From Anaerolineaceae bacterium (GTDB lineage: Bacteria > Chloroflexota > Anaerolineae > Anaerolineales > Anaerolineaceae), in the NCBI GenBank assembly GCA_016841525.1, contig JAENYZ010000006.1, forward strand, positions 1-64,000: a stretch of 64,000 bases of DNA, written 5' to 3'. A program made the position numbers and the translations under genes. The notes below the pieces were generated by a model that was not told where the DNA came from, searched no databases, and saw nothing but the letters and a program-made list of their open reading frames with translations. Below, in pieces: positions 51,242-60,554 of this stretch (position 1 is the stretch's first letter; each line of letters opens with the position of its first letter).

Positions 51242-52114
51242 TTAATGTGCCATTAATTCCTGTTTAGCTTTTTTGATTTCATCTGAGTTTGGAATGCTCT
51301 CAAGACGCGAACGGGTTACTGACCAGGAAGCCAGTAAAACTGCAAAACGACCAGCTTCCCAGGGATCTCTCGTCATGTAGTACCGATAAAAGAATGCAGC
51401 AGCAAAAATATCACCTGCACCGGTATCATCCAGATATTTTACCTTAGGCGCATTGATAAACCTTGCATCGTTGTTCCAGTACACTCGTGCACCTCGATAA
51501 TTTTCTGTGACGACAAAAACCGGGGTCGTACCTGCCATTTTGGAGATAATTTCTTCATCTTTTTGGACATCGTCAATACTGATCACAACAGCATCAGCCT
51601 TTGAAAGGAATTTTTCCCAATTTTCCCAGGGCTGAAGTTCAACCCTGTTATCTTGATTCCTTCGCCGAAACCATCCTTGAGGGGTGAGGCATTTCAGACT
51701 GTCAGGAAAGGCGTCAAGAATTGCAGGGTCTACTTCGTTGGCAACAGGTCCCAGGTGAAGGATTGCTGGTGGTTGCGGAAAGCCTGGCAGCAAATCTTTT
51801 GTTATCGGGTCAGCAATATAGTAAAGGTATTGATCTCGATGAACGCCATCGGAAATATTTTTAAAAGTTGTCGTTTGTTTTGATGTGATTTCAAATAACT
51901 GGATATATTTCAGTACTTCTGTATCTAAATCTCCAGCACAAGATGTAATGATCCCGGTTCTCAATCCCAAAGCCTGCCCGGTCAGCCCTGAAAAGGCTAC
52001 GGTTCCACCAAGCTGTGTTCCTTCCTCGGTAAGATCTGCTGTGAGGTGACCGATAACAAGATAATCAAGGGGTTTTTGGGTTATGATGGATTTATTATGG
52101 TTTTCAGTTTTCAT
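51242..52114 (-). CDS. PfkB-family sugar/nucleoside kinase
   Basis: The 290-residue ribokinase-fold protein has the N-terminal LGGTVAFSGLTGQALGLRTGIIT and the anion-hole/catalytic motif YLDDTGAGDIFAAAFFYRYY (DTGAGD with catalytic Asp). The central RRRNQDNRVELQPWENWEKFLSKADAVVISIDD is less conserved. Similar proteins in Chloroflexota and archaea are annotated as ribokinase-like. The substrate may be ribose, fructose or a nucleoside and cannot be assigned. It is 10 bp before parA and probably the first gene of that transcript. Confidence 0.85.
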   Translation of the reverse strand: MKTENHNKSIITQKPLDYLVIGHLTADLTEEGTQLGGTVAFSGLTGQALGLRTGIITSCAGDLDTEVLKYIQLFEITSKQTTTFKNISDGVHRDQYLYYIADPITKDLLPGFPQPPAILHLGPVANEVDPAILDAFPDSLKCLTPQGWFRRRNQDNRVELQPWENWEKFLSKADAVVISIDDVQKDEEIISKMAGTTPVFVVTENYRGARVYWNNDARFINAPKVKYLDDTGAGDIFAAAFFYRYYMTRDPWEAGRFAVLLASWSVTRSRLESIPNSDEIKKAKQELMAH

Positions 52115-52351
52115 ATATTTAGACTAAAGTAAAAATCTTGAATTGTAAAAAATCGTAAATCTCCAAATGATTAGCAAAAAATGCTCTTTGGAATTATAGC
52201 ATGAATGGTCACCAGGGGTAATTTTCTAATTCTTTTCTTGTTTTGTGAAATTAATACTTTTCATTACCCAATTTTGTACTATAGTTAATTAATTTGAATT
52301 CTGAGATAATCTAGAGAGTAAACTAAAATTTTTTCATGACGGGAGTATGTC

Positions 52352-54094
52352 ATGTCAGATAACAAAAGTGCAGTTGAATATTCAAGAGCAATAGAGGACT
52401 TTCACAGTGCCAGGGCGAAAGCGCGGCTTCAGCATCTTTGGGCTTCGGTTACAGGTAAATCTGATGAACTGCTGCAGTATGATGAAATAACCCGAAAGAT
52501 GCACATTGAAGGCCTTTCTTCTAAAGGGATCAAAGAAATTCCATTGGATTCAATTGTGGGAAGCGTAAATCGTTACCAGGATTTTGACAAAGATTTTTTA
52601 CCTTTACGAAATGAGGATGTTGAACGTTGGGCACGGGTTAAAGCGATGATGACTTCCCCTGGCAGTCCTGGTTTACCACCGATCAGGGTTTATCAAATTG
52701 GTGAAGCTTATTTTGTGCTGGATGGGAATCACAGGGTTTCAATCGCCAAACAAATGGGCATTGAAAAATTAGAAGCGCATGTGGTTGAAATAAAAACAAA
52801 AGTGCCGCTATCGCCTGACGATTCGCCAGAAGATATCATTTTAAAAGCTGAATACACCGACTTTTTACAAGCAACCCGATTTGACGAAATTGTGCCGGGG
52901 GTGGCATTGAAACTTACTTTTCCGGGTCAATATGACACTTTAGAAGAACATATTCGTGTCCACCGTCATTATATGGGTTTGGAGCAGGAACGGGAAATCC
53001 CATGGGATGAATCTGTGCGGCATTGGTTTGATAATGTGTATAAACCGATTGTGGAAATCATTCAACAGCAAAATATTTTAAAGGAATTCCCGGAGAAAAC
53101 TGAAACTGACCTCTATATTTGGGTTCTTGATCATCAGACCTATATGCAGGAAGAATTGGGCTGGTCTATTCGTCCAGAGAAAGCCGCTGCAGATCTGGTT
53201 GCAGTTAGAGGTCGAAGGGTTATACGATTGTTACAACGCAAGTTTGAAGATTTATTGCGCTTCCTTTTGCCAAAACAACTGGAAGATTTTTCGAACCCAG
53301 GCGAATGGCATGCGAAAAAACAGCTCGAGAGCCAGAACCTTTTTGAGGACATATTGTTAGCTACGAATGGTCGGGCAGAAGGATGGATCGCGTTAGAACA
53401 AGCAATTATTGTTGCTGATCTTGAAGGCGCAGAAATCAAAGGCTTGATTGTAGAAGGTAAGTCAGAAATCGGGTATCTAAATCATGATGATTTAGAAAGA
53501 GCATTCAATGAACGGCTTAATCAGTCTGGCATTGCCGGCAACCTGGTTTTTGAACATGGGAATATTGCTGACACAATCCTTGACCGCGCTCAGGTTAATG
53601 ACCTTATTGTTCTAAAATTATCACATCCACCAAGACCGGAGTTTATCTCCAGGCTAAAATCCGGGATGCGGACGATCATCCGTCAAAGCACACGTCCGAT
53701 ATTGGTAGTAAGAGACCAGGTTAGCACCATGAATCATCTTTTGCTGGCTTATGATGGCAGTCCAAAGGGTGAAGAAGCCTTGTATATTGGTAAATATCTC
53801 GGTCAAAAATATCGTAAGCACATCAGCTTGCTCGTTGTCTGTGAAAAAGAAGAGCGGGGGAATGAACTTATGGAAAGGGCTAAGGCATACCTGGGTAAAA
53901 TTTGTGTGAGTTCAATCATGCGAGAGGCGACGAATGGGGTGAGCCAGACCATCCTTGAAGCAGCAAAAGAAAAGGGTGCAGATATGCTATTAATTGGTGG
54001 TTATGGTTTTCCACCGCTGCTGGAAGTCTTTTTTGGCAGTACAGTTGATGACGTGTTACGTGGAACCCAAATCCCCGTTTTGATCTGTCAATAG
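52352..54094 (+). CDS. ParB-like domain fused to two universal stress (Usp) domains
   Basis: This is a 580-residue protein. The N-terminal ~150 residues contain a ParB/Srx-type fold: IPLDSIVGSVNRYQDFD, LPPIRVYQIGEAYFVLDGNHRVSIAKQMGIEKLEAHVVEI, with DGNHR at 124-128. A helical middle follows (about 170-330). Two Usp domains end the protein (about 335-450 and 455-580). The second has the ATP-site pattern GGYGFPPLLEVFFGSTVDDVL and VLICQ; the first lacks it. The RBS is GACGGGAGTATGTC. Its 3' end overlaps the convergent phosphatase gene by 39 bp. It may be a nucleotide-sensing stress protein; no catalytic role is claimed. Confidence 0.8.
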   Translation: MSDNKSAVEYSRAIEDFHSARAKARLQHLWASVTGKSDELLQYDEITRKMHIEGLSSKGIKEIPLDSIVGSVNRYQDFDKDFLPLRNEDVERWARVKAMMTSPGSPGLPPIRVYQIGEAYFVLDGNHRVSIAKQMGIEKLEAHVVEIKTKVPLSPDDSPEDIILKAEYTDFLQATRFDEIVPGVALKLTFPGQYDTLEEHIRVHRHYMGLEQEREIPWDESVRHWFDNVYKPIVEIIQQQNILKEFPEKTETDLYIWVLDHQTYMQEELGWSIRPEKAAADLVAVRGRRVIRLLQRKFEDLLRFLLPKQLEDFSNPGEWHAKKQLESQNLFEDILLATNGRAEGWIALEQAIIVADLEGAEIKGLIVEGKSEIGYLNHDDLERAFNERLNQSGIAGNLVFEHGNIADTILDRAQVNDLIVLKLSHPPRPEFISRLKSGMRTIIRQSTRPILVVRDQVSTMNHLLLAYDGSPKGEEALYIGKYLGQKYRKHISLLVVCEKEERGNELMERAKAYLGKICVSSIMREATNGVSQTILEAAKEKGADMLLIGGYGFPPLLEVFFGSTVDDVLRGTQIPVLICQ

Positions 54095-57000
54095 CAGCGA
54101 ACGACAAATGGTTAAAATTGTCGTGTCATCACTCAATGGCGCGCCTTCTCTAAATTCATCGAGATCATTTTCTATTTTCTCTAAAGCAAATCGAGCGTTT
54201 TTTCCGATTGAAGATTTTAGTATGCGGATTAACCGATCTTCGCCATACATTTGATCCTGGAAATTAAAAGCTTCTGTTACACCGTCAGTATATAGAACCA
54301 GGCAATCGCCAGGATTGAGGATTAATTGTTGGTTTTCCAATTCGATATCAGGAAGAGCACCAAGGGCAATGCCCCCTTTTTCTAATGCAGTGACTTGTTT
54401 TGAGTTGAAACGGAGAACCAATGGTGGGTTGTGTCCGGCAATGGTGTAATCAAGCTTACCAGTTTTTAGCGACAAAATGCCATAATAAGTTGTGATGAAA
54501 AATCCATTTTTGGAGTTCTCAAGCAGTAAATCGTTCACCCTTTCAAGCGTTCTTGCGGGAGAATTTGATTCTAATGCAACAGCCCGTATAAGTGTTCGAG
54601 TGACGGTCATGTAAAGAGAGGCTGCCAGCCCTTTGTCAGACACATCTGCAATTACGATAGCCACTCGTCCATCAGGCAAAAGAAAATAGTCATAAAAGTC
54701 GCCGCCTACCTGGCGAGCGGTTTCCCAGTGAACAGCCATCTCCCAGCCTGGCATTTCTGGAATTTGGTCAGGCAGAAATGTTTGCTGGATCTCTCGAGCG
54801 AGTTGGAATTCCCTTTCAATTCTCTGCCTATCGAGCATTTCTTTGTTGAGGATATCGTTTTGAATTGCGAGGGAGGCTTGTTGAGAAATCCCGTTCAGGA
54901 GCTCAAAACGACGTTCTCGGTTGGCAGAAAAATTCTTGTCCTGTGCGATAAGCACGCCGAAAACCTGATCTTTTACTGATAGTGGAAAGCCCATCAATAA
55001 TGGGTAGCGGCTTTGCAAAACTGGCGTTGGATTTTGCTGGCCTTCATCTGGCAATGCAAGATCCCAGTCCTCTACAGGTAGAACAGTCTCAATAAATGGA
55101 TAAACAACGGGCTGATTGTTCTGGAAAACTGCATCCAACATCGGGAAATCTCCAGGCGGATATTCTTCTCCAATCAGTTCTGCGTTTTCCCTGTCTTTGC
55201 TGCCGATAACATGTGAAATTTCAAAGCAGTTTTCATCATCATCCCATAAATAGATGGCACTTGCGTCAATACCAACCAGGATGGGCAAGATACTCACGAT
55301 TGAATCAAGCGTGTCACTCAAGGTTCCGCCGCTTACGATTGCCTGGGCAGATTGTAACAAGACAGTAGATACGTAAGCTTCTTCCTGCTTATCCTCAATA
55401 AGGCGAATATTTTCAATTGCTACTGCTGTTTGCTGGATAATGCCCTGGACGATTCTTAACTGGTCATCTCCAAAGATTTTCGAATTTACCTCACTGGAAT
55501 CACCTTGTTTTTCATTTGCAAGCAGTAAGGCACCTAATAAATCGTTCCTGGAAGCTAAAGGCAGCAGGATTAAGTTATGTTCTGACAATTCTTTTGCCAG
55601 TTGTGGAGGCAAATTTAGTTCTGTTTCAGGCGCTGTTATTGTGAACGGCTGCTGAGTCGAAATGAGATTTTGAAGAACAGGTGCTTCCAAAACAGGATAG
55701 GGCAATTCTGGAATCGCGTCAAGCACTGGTGGATCGATGCCGTACATGTCGAACAATGAAAAAATTTTGCTGTTCGGTTCTCTTAAGAATAATGCACAAC
55801 CCTTGACACCAACCACCATGGGTGTGATGCGTACAATTGTCCCTACAAGTTCATTTAGATCTGTCAGTGATTGCGTAGCCTGGGCAACTTGCAGCAGGAT
55901 GGTTGAAATCCAGGCTTGTTCCTGGGAAGATCTGATAAGGCGATTGTTGTCAATGGCGATCGCCGCATAACTTGCAAAAGCGGATGTGATTTTCTGGGAT
56001 TCATTTCCATACCGCCCCGGTTCGTGGTGGATCAATGTCAGCATCCCCAAAATTTCATCCCCTGTTATAAGTGGGGCGGCAATAGAAGAATAGTTTTTGT
56101 CCAGATTGTATTTCAAACCAATAGGGCCAATTGGGTCATCAGGTTTTCGAACCCGTGGCTGTTTTTGTTTTAAAGCGTTTTCTACCCATTGATCAGGATG
56201 AAGAACATTTTTTTCAAACCCATCGGGTTGATATCCATCAGATGTATAAAAAGCTTTTAAAACCAGGTCGCGAGAATTATAGGAATTAGCATCCTGGGCG
56301 TCTTCATTGAACAGCCAGATGCCAGCAATATCACAGGGTAGGTTTTTTTGAAGCTGCATAAGGATGGTATCCATCACCTGTTGTAAATCGGCATTCTCAG
56401 AAAGCATGCTGGCGACATCTCGCAAAGATTCAGCAACCTGCCGCCGCCACTTTTCGGAACGATAAAGACCGGCGTTTCGTATAGCGATAGCAAGGTTGTC
56501 CGCAAGCGTTTCCATAAGCTGCTGATCTTCGGCCGTAAACGCCTTTTTTTCTTCACTTTGTATATCAAGAACCCCTAAAACCTCGCCGCCGAAGGTGAGC
56601 GGGACGGCCATTTCTGACCCGGAAAATGCTGTTTCGAAGGGCGATTCCAGAAACAAAGGCTCTTTCTTGACATCATTTATCCGTTTTGTTTTTCCTTCCC
56701 GAACAACTGCTGGGAGAATACCTATTTCAGCATCAAGTTTGTAGCTTACTGCCCACTGCAAATACAGGGCTGTCCTTTCACCGCTGCCGGCTTTAAAAAC
56801 CAAGCTCTCCTGAACGGGGTCGACGATGTAAATGTGAACAAATGGGAAATCAAATCTTTCGTTTATTAAATCGACAATCCTTTGGAGTAATTCATCTGTA
56901 TCAAGGATGTAGGTAACCGCACGTGAGACTTCGGAAACGGTTGCCATCTGTTCAGCCCGGTTATGGATTTCCTCGAATAACTGTGTGCTCTTAATTGCAA

Positions 57001-57922
57001 TGGCAATGTTATCAGCGAGTGCTCTGAGCACTAATAGATTGTCATCATCGAAGGCGTCAATTTCGTCTGATTGAACATCAAAGACACCCAGAACCTCATT
57101 TTCAATTTTAAGGGGGAGGACCGCCTCAGATTTTGTTTTTGCGAGTGAACCAACGATTTGGTAGCGGGGTTCTTGCGATACGTCATTGGCGATAACTTCC
57201 ATGCCAGATTTAGCAACATGCCCAATGATGTGTTCACCAAGACCAAAGCCCGGATGAGTGTTGTTTTCAAATTCAGGCCGGTCGCCATGATCTGCCCCAG
57301 CGCTGTTTTTGAAATGAAGCCGTTCTGTCTCGTGGCTAACGAGGAAAATGGCAACATAATAAAATCCGAATGTTTCCTGTACCAGCTCGGTGATCGTCCG
57401 AGTGAGGAGACTTAATTCCGTAATCTGCGAGATTTGAGCTGAGACAGTGCGGACAAGGCTGAGTTGTTTTTGACGCCAATTCTTCAATTCTGTTTGAAGA
57501 TTGCTGTAAATTGCAATAGCAGCCACAGATGAGACAGCCTTTAATAAGTCCAATTCTTTTTCAGCAAGCTGGGATTGACGATTTATGATGATCAATCCGA
57601 TGTCTTCATTCCCAGAGATTAAGGGCGACAAGGTCCAGTATTCATCGTCCGCGTCCAACATCAGAATGTCGTTGTTTTGTGTTAATTGATCAGAAAATAC
57701 TGCAAACGGATCAAAAGGGAATAAAGCTTCCGCTTGAGGGTTGTGTTTGAGGCGGTATTTTAACCAAATGTATGACGTGCCGCCATAATATTTTTTCAAG
57801 AAGGCTACTAAATGAGCATTTTGCTTTTGATAATCCCCCAGGGATGCCAATTTTTTGCCCAAAGCTATAATCTGGTCGTGTGAAAGGTCCATAACCTCTC
57901 GGGCATCTTGAATCGGAGTCAA
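54056..57922 (-). CDS. Multi-GAF SpoIIE/PP2C phosphatase (RsbU/RsbP-like)
   Basis: This 1288-residue protein has six GAF-like modules at about 25-145 (degenerate), 165-315, 330-490, 505-660, 675-850 and 860-1030. A helical linker (ILNKEMLDRQRIEREFQLAREIQQTFLP) leads to the SpoIIE-type PP2C domain (about 1060-1280). The metal Asp motifs are present: RQVGGDFYDYF, VAIVIADVSDKGLAASLYM, LVLYTDGVTEAFN and LSDDTTILTI. It would dephosphorylate the STAS protein at 58350 in response to GAF-sensed signals. No membrane helix is seen. The start ATG 57922 is 5 bp after the HATPase gene; the 3' end overlaps the Usp gene. Confidence 0.92.
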   Translation of the reverse strand: MTPIQDAREVMDLSHDQIIALGKKLASLGDYQKQNAHLVAFLKKYYGGTSYIWLKYRLKHNPQAEALFPFDPFAVFSDQLTQNNDILMLDADDEYWTLSPLISGNEDIGLIIINRQSQLAEKELDLLKAVSSVAAIAIYSNLQTELKNWRQKQLSLVRTVSAQISQITELSLLTRTITELVQETFGFYYVAIFLVSHETERLHFKNSAGADHGDRPEFENNTHPGFGLGEHIIGHVAKSGMEVIANDVSQEPRYQIVGSLAKTKSEAVLPLKIENEVLGVFDVQSDEIDAFDDDNLLVLRALADNIAIAIKSTQLFEEIHNRAEQMATVSEVSRAVTYILDTDELLQRIVDLINERFDFPFVHIYIVDPVQESLVFKAGSGERTALYLQWAVSYKLDAEIGILPAVVREGKTKRINDVKKEPLFLESPFETAFSGSEMAVPLTFGGEVLGVLDIQSEEKKAFTAEDQQLMETLADNLAIAIRNAGLYRSEKWRRQVAESLRDVASMLSENADLQQVMDTILMQLQKNLPCDIAGIWLFNEDAQDANSYNSRDLVLKAFYTSDGYQPDGFEKNVLHPDQWVENALKQKQPRVRKPDDPIGPIGLKYNLDKNYSSIAAPLITGDEILGMLTLIHHEPGRYGNESQKITSAFASYAAIAIDNNRLIRSSQEQAWISTILLQVAQATQSLTDLNELVGTIVRITPMVVGVKGCALFLREPNSKIFSLFDMYGIDPPVLDAIPELPYPVLEAPVLQNLISTQQPFTITAPETELNLPPQLAKELSEHNLILLPLASRNDLLGALLLANEKQGDSSEVNSKIFGDDQLRIVQGIIQQTAVAIENIRLIEDKQEEAYVSTVLLQSAQAIVSGGTLSDTLDSIVSILPILVGIDASAIYLWDDDENCFEISHVIGSKDRENAELIGEEYPPGDFPMLDAVFQNNQPVVYPFIETVLPVEDWDLALPDEGQQNPTPVLQSRYPLLMGFPLSVKDQVFGVLIAQDKNFSANRERRFELLNGISQQASLAIQNDILNKEMLDRQRIEREFQLAREIQQTFLPDQIPEMPGWEMAVHWETARQVGGDFYDYFLLPDGRVAIVIADVSDKGLAASLYMTVTRTLIRAVALESNSPARTLERVNDLLLENSKNGFFITTYYGILSLKTGKLDYTIAGHNPPLVLRFNSKQVTALEKGGIALGALPDIELENQQLILNPGDCLVLYTDGVTEAFNFQDQMYGEDRLIRILKSSIGKNARFALEKIENDLDEFREGAPLSDDTTILTICRSLLLTDQNGDLGST

Positions 57923-57927
57923 GATAA

Positions 57928-58338
57928 TTACCTTTTGTTTTTTATGAGTGTGAGTTTATTCCCTTTTTCTTTAGAAAATTCAAAGATAACTTTATCCATC
58001 AATTTTCGCATGAAAAAGATCCCAAGCCCCCGTTCTTTTCGAATTTCCAGAGGTGATTCGATGTCGGGTTTTGGTACATCATCCGGGTCAAATTCTTTCC
58101 CTTTGTCCTTTAGTATGATGTGTATGGCACTGTCAGTTTCTTTAACTTTGATCGCGATATTTCCCAAATCTTCGCCGCCGTAAGCATGATCGATAATATT
58201 TGAGCAAGCTTCATCCACAGCAGTTTGGATGGCGTAAACATCTTTAGGTTCAAATCCAGCTTGTTGCGCCTGGGTGACAATAAATTTGCTGATCAATTCT
58301 AAACTTTTGAAATTTCCCGGAAAGGTCTTTTTTGCCAT
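57928..58338 (-). CDS. RsbW-like serine-protein kinase / anti-sigma factor
   Basis: The 136-residue HATPase_c protein has the N box QTAVDEACSNIIDHAYGG, the G1 box HIILKDKGKEFDPDDVP and the G2-like ERGLGIFFMRKLMDKVIF. This is the compact RsbW/SpoIIAB architecture. It would phosphorylate the STAS protein on Ser/Thr and, when free, bind a sigma factor or other target. The gene is 11 bp after the STAS gene and 5 bp before the phosphatase gene, so all three form one operon. No sigma factor gene is adjacent. Confidence 0.92.
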   Translation of the reverse strand: MAKKTFPGNFKSLELISKFIVTQAQQAGFEPKDVYAIQTAVDEACSNIIDHAYGGEDLGNIAIKVKETDSAIHIILKDKGKEFDPDDVPKPDIESPLEIRKERGLGIFFMRKLMDKVIFEFSKEKGNKLTLIKNKR

Positions 58339-58349
58339 GCAATTAATTC

Positions 58350-58685
58350 CTAAAACCTGCCAATAGCGGTGGTTGTATCATCAGCAAATTCAAGCAGCTT
58401 GTCAAAACCAGCTAATTTGATATTTGAATAGATCAATTCTGGTACATTAGAAAAGATCAGCTTGCCATTCTTATTTTTTAAGAATTGTTTATGGATATTA
58501 ACAAACATCAGAATCCCGGAGCTTGACAGATATTTCACGTTGCTCAATTCCATGACGAGATTGTTACGTCCATCATCTATCAAGGCCTGGATTGCATCTT
58601 TGATGTTTTGCGTTGTGTAACTATCGATTCTACCTATTATTTTTAATACGTCACATTTTTGTTCTTCTGTGATGATGATTTCCAT
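58350..58685 (-). CDS. STAS-domain anti-sigma factor antagonist (RsbV/SpoIIAA-like)
   Basis: The 111 residues form a single STAS domain. CDVLKIIGRIDSYTTQNIKDAIQALIDDG leads to NLVMELSNVKYLSSSGILMFVNIHKQF, where the conserved Ser of the Asp/Lys-x-S-S-x-G motif is the phosphorylation site. NKLEFADDTTTAI-like residues close it. When dephosphorylated by the SpoIIE phosphatase (54056) it would bind the HATPase (57928) and free its target. It is the first gene of the operon and diverges from radC. Confidence 0.92.
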   Translation of the reverse strand: MEIIITEEQKCDVLKIIGRIDSYTTQNIKDAIQALIDDGRNNLVMELSNVKYLSSSGILMFVNIHKQFLKNKNGKLIFSNVPELIYSNIKLAGFDKLLEFADDTTTAIGRF

Positions 58686-58787
58686 TGTCGGTCCATTCTT
58701 TATGCAATTTGATGATATTATAACATGGTGAAGATTGTTTAATTCATGATAATCCGAAAAAACGATGCTTATTTCACAGGAGAAAAC

Positions 58788-59495
58788 ATGGCAGATTCAT
58801 TGCAGGGATACCGAATTAAAGATCTCCAGGAGTCACAGCGCCCTCGTGAACGTCTTGAAAGCCAGGGTGCAGAAGTACTAAATGATGCGGAATTAATTGC
58901 CATTTTGCTTCGGGTTGGCATGAAAGGGGCAAGCGCAGTTCAAATTGGACAGCGATTGTTGTATCTTTTTGGCGGCATGGATGGTTTAAACCGAGCAAGT
59001 TTTGTTGAGTTATGCAATGTGGAGGGGGTAGGTCCAGCAAAAGCAGCACAAATCAAAGCAGCAATTGAAGTAGGCAGACGTATTTCCAAAACAAAAGCAG
59101 AAGAACGCAGGTTAATTTCCAGCCCGCAAGATGTCGCTGACCAGGTTCAGTATAAAATGGCAGCTTTAGAGCAAGAAGAATTGTGGGTCTTATTGCTGGA
59201 CACTAGAAATCATCACTTGCGAACCGAACATCTTTACCGAGGCTCTCTCAATGCAAGCACAGTCCGCCCAGCAGAGATTTTTAAGGCGGGTATACGACAC
59301 AATGCGGCAGCTTTGATTATTGTGCATAATCACCCAAGTGGTGACCCTTCACCTAGCCCTGAGGACGTCAATTTGACCAGAATGTTAATTGAGGCTGGAA
59401 AGATGCTGGAATTGCCAATTTTGGACCATGTGGTCGTGGGTTCTCGAGGAACAGCATCGATCAAAACACTTCATCCGGGCTTGTGGGCAGCTTGA
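58788..59495 (+). CDS. radC: RadC/JAB-domain DNA-repair-associated protein
   Basis: I start at ATG 58788 (MADSLQGYRIKDL, 235 residues), which has CAGGAGAAAAC upstream. The N-terminal half contains a HhH segment (FVELCNVEGVGPAKAAQIKAAIEVGRRI). The C-terminal MPN/JAB domain has the metal motif HNHPSGDPSPSPED (HxHx(7)S...D), with the earlier Glu in 'WVLLLDTRNHHL' and GTASIKTLHPG at the end. RadC was once tied to repair; its true role is unclear. The gene overlaps the convergent rluA-type gene by 35 bp. Confidence 0.94.
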   Translation: MADSLQGYRIKDLQESQRPRERLESQGAEVLNDAELIAILLRVGMKGASAVQIGQRLLYLFGGMDGLNRASFVELCNVEGVGPAKAAQIKAAIEVGRRISKTKAEERRLISSPQDVADQVQYKMAALEQEELWVLLLDTRNHHLRTEHLYRGSLNASTVRPAEIFKAGIRHNAAALIIVHNHPSGDPSPSPEDVNLTRMLIEAGKMLELPILDHVVVGSRGTASIKTLHPGLWAA

Positions 59496-60156
59496 GCGTG
59501 TGATAAGCCTGGCGAAAATCATCCGGATAATTAGCAGAAAAATTCAACTTTTCCCTTGTTATTGGGTCAGGGAATATTAAGCTGCGCGCGTGCAGCATCA
59601 TTCTTGGAACATCAATCGGGGGCACAGGAAGACCAGTGCTGTAGAGCGAATCACCTAAAATTGCCAGTTTCATTTCTCGCAAATGTGCCCGGATTTGATG
59701 GGTTATCCCGGTGAGAATTTTGATTTCTAACAGTGCTCCATCATTGAGGTATTTCTTAACTTCACAAATTGATCGGGCAGGTTTTCCATGCTTTTCGTCG
59801 ACCCTTGTCCGATGTCTGCGATCTGCATCAATTTTTAAGGGGAGATCTATATCCTTATTACGCCAATTCGGTGCAGGGAATACCAGGCTGTGATAAGTTT
59901 TTTCAGTATCCCGGTTTTTGAATGCTTCATTCAATGTTCTATGGACATTGCTGTTTCGAGCGATGACCATGATCCCGCTTGTGTCTTTATCGAGCCGGTG
60001 CACCATCCACAGACTGCCATAAATTGGTTCCAATACACTTCGTAGATGGGGGAGTTGGGGATTGTAACCATCCGGCACAGACAATAATCCAGCAGGTTTA
60101 TCGATGATCAGCAGGTCCTGATTTTTAAAAATTATATTCGGTGTTTGGGTGATCAT
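59461..60156 (-). CDS. RluA-family pseudouridine synthase
   Basis: This 231-residue protein has the RluA catalytic signature HRLDKDTSGIMVIARN (active-site Asp, about 53-68). DLLIIDKPAGLLSVPDG (motif I) and LLEIKILTGITHQIRAHLREMKLAILGDSLY (motif III) also match. There is no S4 domain at the N-terminus, as in RluA/TruC-type enzymes. It isomerises uridine to pseudouridine in rRNA or tRNA. The site cannot be predicted. It is convergent with radC. Confidence 0.93.
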   Translation of the reverse strand: MITQTPNIIFKNQDLLIIDKPAGLLSVPDGYNPQLPHLRSVLEPIYGSLWMVHRLDKDTSGIMVIARNSNVHRTLNEAFKNRDTEKTYHSLVFPAPNWRNKDIDLPLKIDADRRHRTRVDEKHGKPARSICEVKKYLNDGALLEIKILTGITHQIRAHLREMKLAILGDSLYSTGLPVPPIDVPRMMLHARSLIFPDPITREKLNFSANYPDDFRQAYHTLKLPTSPDEVF

Positions 60157-60245
60157 AAATTGCCCTTTGTTTGGATACTGATCAGATTTTTATAGATGCA
60201 TTGATGATAAAATGAACGAAGGAAAGGATATTGAAAGGAGATTTT

Positions 60246-60554
60246 ATGTTCATCGTTCATGTTTTTATCCAGGTTAAACCTGAAAAAGTGGATGATTTCA
60301 TCGCTGCAAGTTTAGACAATGCCAGGGCGAGTGTGAAAGAACCCGGGATTTTGAGATTTGATGTTTTGCATAACCGCGAAGATAAAAATCATTTTGTGCT
60401 GGTTGAAGTTTACCGCACAAAGGAAGACACAGCCAGTCACAAAGAAACTGCCCATTACCACACCTGGAAAGAAACCGTTGCTGATATGATGGCGGTTCCA
60501 CGCACAAAACAAATATTCAATAATGTCTACCCAGGAGAAGATGGATGGCTTTAG
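60246..60554 (+). CDS. ABM-fold quinol monooxygenase-like protein (YgiN-like)
   Basis: I start at ATG 60246 (102 residues), which follows GAAAGGAGATTTT. The single ferredoxin-like ABM domain reads [73 protein letters not shown]. The final 'HYHTW' helix and 'EPGxLRFDVL' strand are typical. Members include YgiN and LsrG-like enzymes acting on quinols or autoinducer-2 derivatives. The start of the Fe-ADH gene overlaps its end by 10 bp, so the two are translationally coupled and may act on the same metabolite. Confidence 0.88.
   Translation: MFIVHVFIQVKPEKVDDFIAASLDNARASVKEPGILRFDVLHNREDKNHFVLVEVYRTKEDTASHKETAHYHTWKETVADMMAVPRTKQIFNNVYPGEDGWL

Noticed and set aside
49559-52114. parS site near parAB
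   Set aside because: I saw no TGTTTCACGTGAAACA-like 16-mer in this region by eye. A scan of the whole genome would be needed.
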